A DNA stretch of 37,637 nucleotides from Fibrobacterales bacterium Fibro_02 (GTDB lineage: Bacteria > Fibrobacterota > Fibrobacteria > Fibrobacterales > Fibrobacteraceae): NCBI GenBank assembly GCA_001603905.1, contig LVAE01000021.1:1-37637 (forward strand), in the 5' to 3' direction. The position numbers were made by a program, and so were the translations under genes. Under the pieces are notes generated by a model that did not search any database, was not told the DNA's origin, and was given only the letters and a program-made list of their open reading frames with translations. Positions within the stretch are counted from its first letter, which is position 1. Each line of letters starts with the position of its first letter. Shown here piece after piece: positions 32,826 to 37,637 of this stretch.

Positions 32826-33339
32826 TCCTGTCGCCGCAGAATTCCTGGCGGCCACATTTTTTGCAGTGCGAGCCCATCCATAGCGTATCGAACTGTTCTA
32901 TAGCAGGTTCAACAAGCGCAGGGTCGTTCGTGAGAATTCCCGCTTCGAAATTTCGGCGAAGAGAACTTTTCATACCGATTCCGGCACCCGTCAAGTTCGC
33001 GGAGCCGATATAAGCCGTCTCAAGATCAAAAATCATCATCTTGAAATGCACCCGCGGGCACATCACGCGTTCCAAATCCGTCACCAGAATCGGGAACCGG
33101 TCAAAGTCCTCACGAAAATTCGGACCAGGTTCCTTTGCATGAATCAGACGCACGCCCACGCCGCGCTTCAAAAGTGCGGCCAACTGTCCCAGTAACGGAA
33201 TTGTCTCACCATCCTGTTTCACATACACATCCTTGATATCGGCTGTACCAATCCACAAGTTATTGCGGACCGACATAATTCGCGAAATCACTTCGGAGTA
33301 GTGTTCTTCGTTTTGGATGTATTTGGTGAAAATGGGCAT
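32818..33339 (-). CDS. Single-HKD phospholipase D family protein, probable nuclease
   Basis: 173 residues. The HKD motif is H98-F-K100 with Asp105, followed by GSANLTGAG (112-120), so one half-site is present and the active form would be a dimer, as in Nuc/BfiI-type PLD nucleases. The middle strand-helix pattern (LAALLKRGVGVRLIHAKEP) is standard. The C-terminus carries C159-x2-C162 and C168, a possible small metal site. No signal peptide is seen, so it is cytoplasmic. It starts 29 bases after the GyrA-like gene; TATATT lies 8 bases before the ATG, so it may also have its own near-leaderless promoter. The substrate is inferred. Confidence 0.82.
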   Translation of the reverse strand: MPIFTKYIQNEEHYSEVISRIMSVRNNLWIGTADIKDVYVKQDGETIPLLGQLAALLKRGVGVRLIHAKEPGPNFREDFDRFPILVTDLERVMCPRVHFKMMIFDLETAYIGSANLTGAGIGMKSSLRRNFEAGILTNDPALVEPAIEQFDTLWMGSHCKKCGRQEFCGDRIK

Positions 33340-33368
33340 AGCGGGAAATATAGATTTTCTGTCATCAC

Positions 33369-34382
33369 CTAAACTTTTTTTCGCCTTGTTTTTGGTGGAT
33401 TCGCCAAAGATTCCAATTGTTCCAGAATTATGCCAAGCAAAGCCTCTCTACTATTAAGAGTCTTTTGCAACCCAGCGAGTTCACTTTCTGCAAGGCTGAT
33501 TTCCTGATCAATATCACTTGTTGCTATATCACGAATCGTCATTTTTTCAAAATATCTATTTTGCACCTCGTCAAAACCCATACTAGCGCCGAATTCTTGC
33601 ATACTCTTGAATTTATGCCTTCGTTCCAAATTTGCAGGCAAATCTTTCAAGAACATTTTCTTCGCATCCAACCAATGCATTTTTTCGTTAGCTTCCTTGA
33701 CATCCCTAGCGAATGATCGCTCTAAACAATCAACGCGGTGTTCAACCCATATTCCAAGCATTTGCGCAAACGAAAGTTTTTCAACTTTCTCGCCGGTCCA
33801 AATAGGGAACGTCCTAGATTCGTCCAACAAAGGATGGTTCGATTGCGAAGCACCATTACAATAATCACGTACATAAGCAATAACATCTAAGAAATCATGT
33901 GGAGGAACACTAACATGTTCACCCTCAAATCCATTCACAAGCAGATTAGGAAACATAGATGGCAAGCAACGGGGTTCTTTGAAACGACCATCATAATTAT
34001 CAAACAATTCAACAGCCCCATTTTCAATTCGATCAAACATCGATTTACCCCAAGGACTAAGCATCACCTCTGTGAAGCGCATAGCCGCATACGAATTTCG
34101 GTCAGCTGGAGAACCAAAATTTCCTTGACCAAAAACAAGAGGCGTTTTCTCCGTAAGCTGTACCATATTGACTAAGGCTTTGTATATACAGTCATCATTA
34201 TATGGATAAAAACGCCCCATCACAGGACCAACAATGCTCGCAGACTTCATGAAACGATTCCATTCTTTTTTTGGGCAAGTTCTAAGAGCCCAAAGAATTC
34301 TTCTCTGCACAGAAGTCAAGCCATCCCGCACATCGGGATATAATTCCATCTGTTTCGTATCGTTCTTATTTATCGAGTTCAT
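33369..34382 (-). CDS. Compact GyrA/ParC-like protein lacking the catalytic tyrosine
   Basis: 337 residues; GyrA and ParC have 750-900. The N-terminal half aligns by eye with the type IIA winged-helix core: LYPDVRDGLTSVQRRILWAL, KSASIVGPVMGRF, VFGQGNFGSPADRNS, DNYDGRFKEPRCLPSMFPN, LLVNG. At the position of the DNA-cleaving Tyr (AAMRYTE in gyrase) it has AAMRFTE, with Phe103 encoded by TTC at 34076-34074. The HPHGD segment reads YPYND. The tower domain is missing, and a short link joins directly to helices like the C-gate coiled coil (LGIWVEHRVDCLERSF, AESELAGLQKTLNSREALLGIILEQLE). There is no beta-pinwheel and no GyrB/ParE-like gene. AAGGAGG is 5 bases upstream. It should bind DNA but not cut it. 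Confidence 0.88.
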   Translation of the reverse strand: MNSINKNDTKQMELYPDVRDGLTSVQRRILWALRTCPKKEWNRFMKSASIVGPVMGRFYPYNDDCIYKALVNMVQLTEKTPLVFGQGNFGSPADRNSYAAMRFTEVMLSPWGKSMFDRIENGAVELFDNYDGRFKEPRCLPSMFPNLLVNGFEGEHVSVPPHDFLDVIAYVRDYCNGASQSNHPLLDESRTFPIWTGEKVEKLSFAQMLGIWVEHRVDCLERSFARDVKEANEKMHWLDAKKMFLKDLPANLERRHKFKSMQEFGASMGFDEVQNRYFEKMTIRDIATSDIDQEISLAESELAGLQKTLNSREALLGIILEQLESLANPPKTRRKKV

Positions 34383-34402
34383 AACGGCCTCCTTTTTTCT
34401 TC

Positions 34403-34443
34403 AATATAGATTTAGTAGACGACAATTATTGTCGTCTACTAAA
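34403..34443 (-). promoter_or_regulatory. Operator and promoter of the GyrA-like gene
   Basis: A perfect 33-bp inverted repeat (34411-34443), with arms TTTAGTAGACGACAAT and its complement around a central T, ends 2 bases before TATATT (34408-34403, minus strand). Its centre at 34427 is 19 bp from the box. It begins 8 bases after the AAA+ stop codon, so it could also form a hairpin at the end of that message. Confidence 0.85.
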
Positions 34444-34450
34444 AGATTTT

Positions 34451-36751
34451 TTAAAACCCTAGCCTACGGCCCTGATGGTCGTCTTTATTGGCGAGTTCTT
34501 CAAGCATGTTCTGCAAGATAAGTTCCTTCGTCCGTAACTCAGTAGGTACATATTCTAGCTTGCGGCGCACATTCTGAAAGTCGCTAATCGCCACATTGTC
34601 GCAGCGAAGAACTTCCTTGGGGCAATGGCCCCCGAAAAATGCCGTCCAAGTTTTTGAAATTTGCGGCAGGTCCATATAGTTAAACGCCAGCTTCAGTTGA
34701 AAGCGTCTACGAATCGCCCAATCCAAGACATTCTCGTAGTTTGTCGCAGCAATCAGCATCCCATTGAACGAATCCATCTGGCAAATAAACTCGTTCACCA
34801 GGGTCACTTCCCAATGATTTTTCGCGTTGCCACGATTTTCAAAGAAACTGTCCGCCTCGTCGATAAACAGAATCGCGTCATTCCGCTCCGCTTCACGGAA
34901 CATCGCGCTAACATTATGTTCACTTTCACCCACATGGCACCCCAGAATATCGCTTGTCCGTTTCACGATAATCTCGCGATCTAGAATGTCATGCGCGACA
35001 TGCTTTGCAAAAGCCGACTTTCCGGTACCGGGAGGGCCATACAGGAATATATTCAGATTTTCCCTGCGCCCCGAGGTCTTTGACTCCTTCCAGCGAGCAT
35101 CAAAATTTCTGAGCATCGGCACGACATAATCCACATTCCGAATATCTCCGCTCGAAATACGGACACAATCCAAATTATACTCCGGTCTTGATTCCTGCGG
35201 TAAAGTTGATATTCCCAAAAGTTTCGCATGTGCAGACGCAACTTCACGAACCACATTTAAAGGCGACATATCCTGAGACTGCATCCGTTGCGCAAGCCGA
35301 ACTGCCAAAGTGGCGCTACCTGCCATCACCGGAATTTCCTTGGCGACACATTCAATATCTTCGCCACGCATCAGTGATTCCGCCTGTTGCGTTTTCAGCA
35401 CGGATTGCCAAATGGCAATGCGTTCGCTCTTGCTGAACGAGAAAAATTCCAGCGAATAATCGAAACGGCGACGGGTACTATTTTCAATCATCGCGATATT
35501 ATTCGTAATCCAGATGACAGGCGTTTTCAAGTTCTCGAAAATGATATTCAGCAGTCCCTTTTCGGCCATATTCAAGACCAAGTCCGCCTCATCCATCAAG
35601 ATAACGCCACCACTCCGCTCACATTCCCAATCGGCCAAAAGCAACGAACGCAAACGAGTCTGCAAAAGGGATTCCTTGCTCATTGATTCTTCGCCGACAC
35701 CCACCGAAAGCAATGTAACATTCAACTCTTGCGCAATCGTCTTGGCAAGTTCCGTCTTGCCAGTTCCTTCGCGACCATAAAAAAGAATGTTCAGCGGCGA
35801 ACCCTTCTGGTGCGATTTCAGCATCTGCAAAACAAAAGACGCCTGCGGATTCGTCTTGACAATCTGTGCATAAGGAACGCACGGTTTTGCCGCCGGTCTG
35901 AAATCCATAATCCGCGACATATCCGAAAACCCGTACAGATAATTGCTCACATCGTCAGCCAGGTACAATTCCTTGCGTTTGATTCTTAAATCCGCATTGC
36001 GGAACGACTCTTCTATTTGGACCAGCTGGAATTTAAGAAGCGGACTCTCCTTGGAACAAAGCTCCTGAAGCGTAGCGGCATCAAGCCCCGTCAGCAAGGC
36101 TATCCGACTAAAAGCACCACGTTCGTTCGGATCAAAAGTCTCCCCATCTTTCACGCGAATATTCTCCAACCTCAAATACAAGCGCTGATGGTTCCGAAGC
36201 CATAAATAAAGCACCAATTCCACCGCCTCATCGGACAAGTGGAAAAAACGCTTTAATTCAAAAACACGCTGCAAGGCATCGTCATCGGGAGAGCAGCCTT
36301 TCGCCAGCTTTTCTTTCACGCAATTTTCAATCATCCGCACGATAATTGGTCGCAGGCAATCGTTCGCACGCTCCAAATAAGCCATCATTTCAAAAAAATG
36401 TTGAGCAAAGCGAACATCCCTGGATTCGCGATACGCGTCCAAAAGTTCCCGCACTCTATAATCTTCGCCATCAATCGAAGCCCTGATGTTACTTGAAAAA
36501 TCAACCTGATCCCGAATTTCGTAAACACGGTCCGCAAATTCGCCATAATAACGAACCGGCAAATAATACTCGCAAAAACCGCGGCAACAACCATCCGGAT
36601 ACGCCCGCATAAAGCGCACCCAGTATTCCATAATCTTCATGTCAATAAAAGAAGTCCGCGACTCTGCCCTAGCCGCAGGCGATTCCCCTTCTAACCGATT
36701 AAGCATATTCCCGAAATAATTCTCTGCCGAATTTTGATAATGTAACTGCAT
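34451..36751 (-). CDS. Double-AAA+ ATPase with long helical N-terminal region
   Basis: 766 residues from the ATG at 36751, which has AAGAGG 7 bases upstream. A longer frame to 36865 would run through the operator and overlap the previous gene, so it is rejected. Residues 1-310 are an unassigned helical region. AAA1 has Walker A GREGTGKT (326-333), Walker B VILMDEAD (383-390) and sensor ITNN. AAA2 has Walker A GPPGTGKS (572-579), Walker B ILFIDEAD (627-634), sensor AATN and RRRF. Both sites look intact. The second module resembles the Cdc48/Vps4-like group. Such proteins are ring motors that remodel proteins or DNA complexes. Linked by operators to the WYL and GyrA-like genes. Confidence 0.88.
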   Translation of the reverse strand: MQLHYQNSAENYFGNMLNRLEGESPAARAESRTSFIDMKIMEYWVRFMRAYPDGCCRGFCEYYLPVRYYGEFADRVYEIRDQVDFSSNIRASIDGEDYRVRELLDAYRESRDVRFAQHFFEMMAYLERANDCLRPIIVRMIENCVKEKLAKGCSPDDDALQRVFELKRFFHLSDEAVELVLYLWLRNHQRLYLRLENIRVKDGETFDPNERGAFSRIALLTGLDAATLQELCSKESPLLKFQLVQIEESFRNADLRIKRKELYLADDVSNYLYGFSDMSRIMDFRPAAKPCVPYAQIVKTNPQASFVLQMLKSHQKGSPLNILFYGREGTGKTELAKTIAQELNVTLLSVGVGEESMSKESLLQTRLRSLLLADWECERSGGVILMDEADLVLNMAEKGLLNIIFENLKTPVIWITNNIAMIENSTRRRFDYSLEFFSFSKSERIAIWQSVLKTQQAESLMRGEDIECVAKEIPVMAGSATLAVRLAQRMQSQDMSPLNVVREVASAHAKLLGISTLPQESRPEYNLDCVRISSGDIRNVDYVVPMLRNFDARWKESKTSGRRENLNIFLYGPPGTGKSAFAKHVAHDILDREIIVKRTSDILGCHVGESEHNVSAMFREAERNDAILFIDEADSFFENRGNAKNHWEVTLVNEFICQMDSFNGMLIAATNYENVLDWAIRRRFQLKLAFNYMDLPQISKTWTAFFGGHCPKEVLRCDNVAISDFQNVRRKLEYVPTELRTKELILQNMLEELANKDDHQGRRLGF

Positions 36752-36777
36752 AGCAAAACCTCTTAATTCTGCTATGT

Positions 36778-36813
36778 AATATAAAAGAAGCGCACGACAA
36801 TTAATGTCGTGCG
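36778..36813 (-). promoter_or_regulatory. Operator and promoter of the AAA+ gene
   Basis: CGCACGACA/TGTCGTGCG arms (36791-36799 with 36805-36813) surround ATTAA. The 15-base core 36795-36809 differs from the other two operators at one base. Its centre at 36802 is again 19 bp from TATATT (36783-36778, minus strand). Confidence 0.82.
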
Positions 36814-36846
36814 GGAAGGATAAATCATTTCTATTTACTAATCGTT

Positions 36847-37637
36847 CTAATACACTTCTTCGCACTTTTCATAAACATACATAAGCAAAGGAGCGCACTT
36901 TTTATAAACAGCATATAAGAATTCTTTTCTTTTTCCTTCATCCATAAATGCAAATGCTTCATCCAAAGGAATTTCCTTCATACAATTAATAGGGCCTTCA
37001 AATTTCATTCCATTTTCATCAATCAACCTTTTAAATAAGTCATCTTCCTTTAATTTTTCTTGAATCGACCTAACATCCCCCTCAAAATGCAACCAAAAAG
37101 GAAAGCTGATTGCTCTTGAATCGTCAAAAAATACTTCTTCAACCATTTTCCATTCTAAATGAATCATTCTTGCCCCTTCATTCCATTTACGTAATCCTAT
37201 AATCATATATGGATCACTCCCATATAAGCGATCTTCTATTATAGGGTCTTCAGACACCTTAAAGTAATCTCTCCAAAAATCCATTGTTATTTTTCTAAAC
37301 GAATCATGAGGTTCTCTTTTTATTTTTTCAACTTCATCATTCATTCGTTGCATAGCAACTGACATCTCTAGCAACTTTTGATAGCCATCCTTCGTCCATC
37401 CATATTGCATTCCTAGTTTTCCGTTCAACCATTTTCTAAGATTTTCATCCATTGGATTAGGCCTCCCTTGACCACAAATTTCATTCAAATGTTCTATATA
37501 TAGTTTCAATGAAGCGATTAAAGCAACATCTTTTGTTTTACAATTGGGTAAAACATCTTCTTTGAGCCACGGTATAATATTGGATTTGTAGGTTTTTTAA
37601 TAGTGGGTTCATGAACAACCATATTCATTACCGGTTA
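36847..37637 (-). pseudogene. Decayed PD-(D/E)XK-nuclease-superfamily-like gene, C-terminal part at the window edge
   Basis: An open frame from TTG at 37509 to the TAG at 36847 encodes 220 residues, but coding-like sequence continues upstream in frame to 37594. There the pattern YKSNIIPWLKED, then DVALIASLKLYIEHLNEI, resembles the 'SYKEDIIPWLEE...AIKQYINLIKKL' end of the PDDEXK_4-type nuclease domain. Further upstream in the same frame TGNEYGCS and THY are separated by TGA (37611-37609) and TAA (37599-37597), so the gene is probably broken. The remaining C-terminal 190 residues match nothing I recognise. The segment is visibly richer in A/T than its neighbours, consistent with transfer. The N-terminus lies outside the window. 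Confidence 0.5.

Noticed and set aside
33369..34382. A functional gyrase or topoisomerase IV A subunit
   Set aside because: The catalytic Tyr, HPHGD segment, tower and C-terminal domain are all missing and there is no B-subunit gene.
36752..36865. N-terminal extension of the AAA+ protein to 36865
   Set aside because: It would translate through the operator and promoter and overlap the upstream gene, while the ATG at 36751 has a good AAGAGG site.

Overview
The window looks like chromosomal DNA of a Fibrobacter (F. succinogenes group). The evidence is taxon-marking families: a TIGR02147 ('Fsuc_second') protein, a TIGR02145 ('Fib_succ_major') protein, and a GH16 enzyme whose layout matches the circularly permuted 1,3-1,4-beta-glucanase of F. 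succinogenes. Several promoters also carry the TAnnTTTG -7 box and upstream TTTG typical of the Fibrobacteres-Chlorobi-Bacteroidetes group.

Layout. 1-2740 is an accessory edge: the 5' end of a type IV prepilin gene, an intact Rpn-type PD-(D/E)XK gene, and a second Rpn gene broken by an 81-bp palindromic insertion; both Rpn genes share a duplicated leader. 2756-5062 holds argB-argD and a divergent small ferredoxin. 5114-8259 holds a repeat patch, a TIGR02147/LamG-lipoprotein pair and a small toxin-antitoxin-like pair. 8360-13644 holds tex, then queF and a queuosine-precursor transporter behind a preQ1-I-like riboswitch, then sstT. 13788-18681 is a GT2 / type IA topoisomerase / GH3 run. 18751-22505 holds pyruvate formate-lyase and the GH16 lipoprotein. 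22581-24932 is pilC-pilT. 25016-30665 holds a TlpA-like lipoprotein, epmA with a 7-bp tandem repeat against its start codon, a TIGR02145 protein, and sufS-tcdA-dtd. 30677-31630 is an AlgX-like SGNH protein.

The most unusual part is 31721-36846. A WYL-domain regulator faces a leftward set made of a double-AAA+ ATPase, a compact GyrA/ParC-like protein and a single-HKD phospholipase-D-family protein. The GyrA-like protein keeps the winged-helix core but has Phe in place of the catalytic Tyr, has lost the HPHGD signature, and lacks the tower and beta-pinwheel. Three copies of an operator with core CGACAATTAWTGTCG sit before the WYL gene, the GyrA-like gene and the AAA+ gene, each with its centre exactly 19 bp from a TATATT box. 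This defines a small regulon that I do not recognise as a described system. A decayed PD-(D/E)XK-like gene lies next to it at the window edge. The gene content (WYL regulator, motor, inactivated DNA-gate protein, nuclease) resembles a conflict or DNA-topology-sensing system, but that role is inference.

Most remaining genes are ordinary housekeeping or surface functions. No tRNA, rRNA or CRISPR array was seen.
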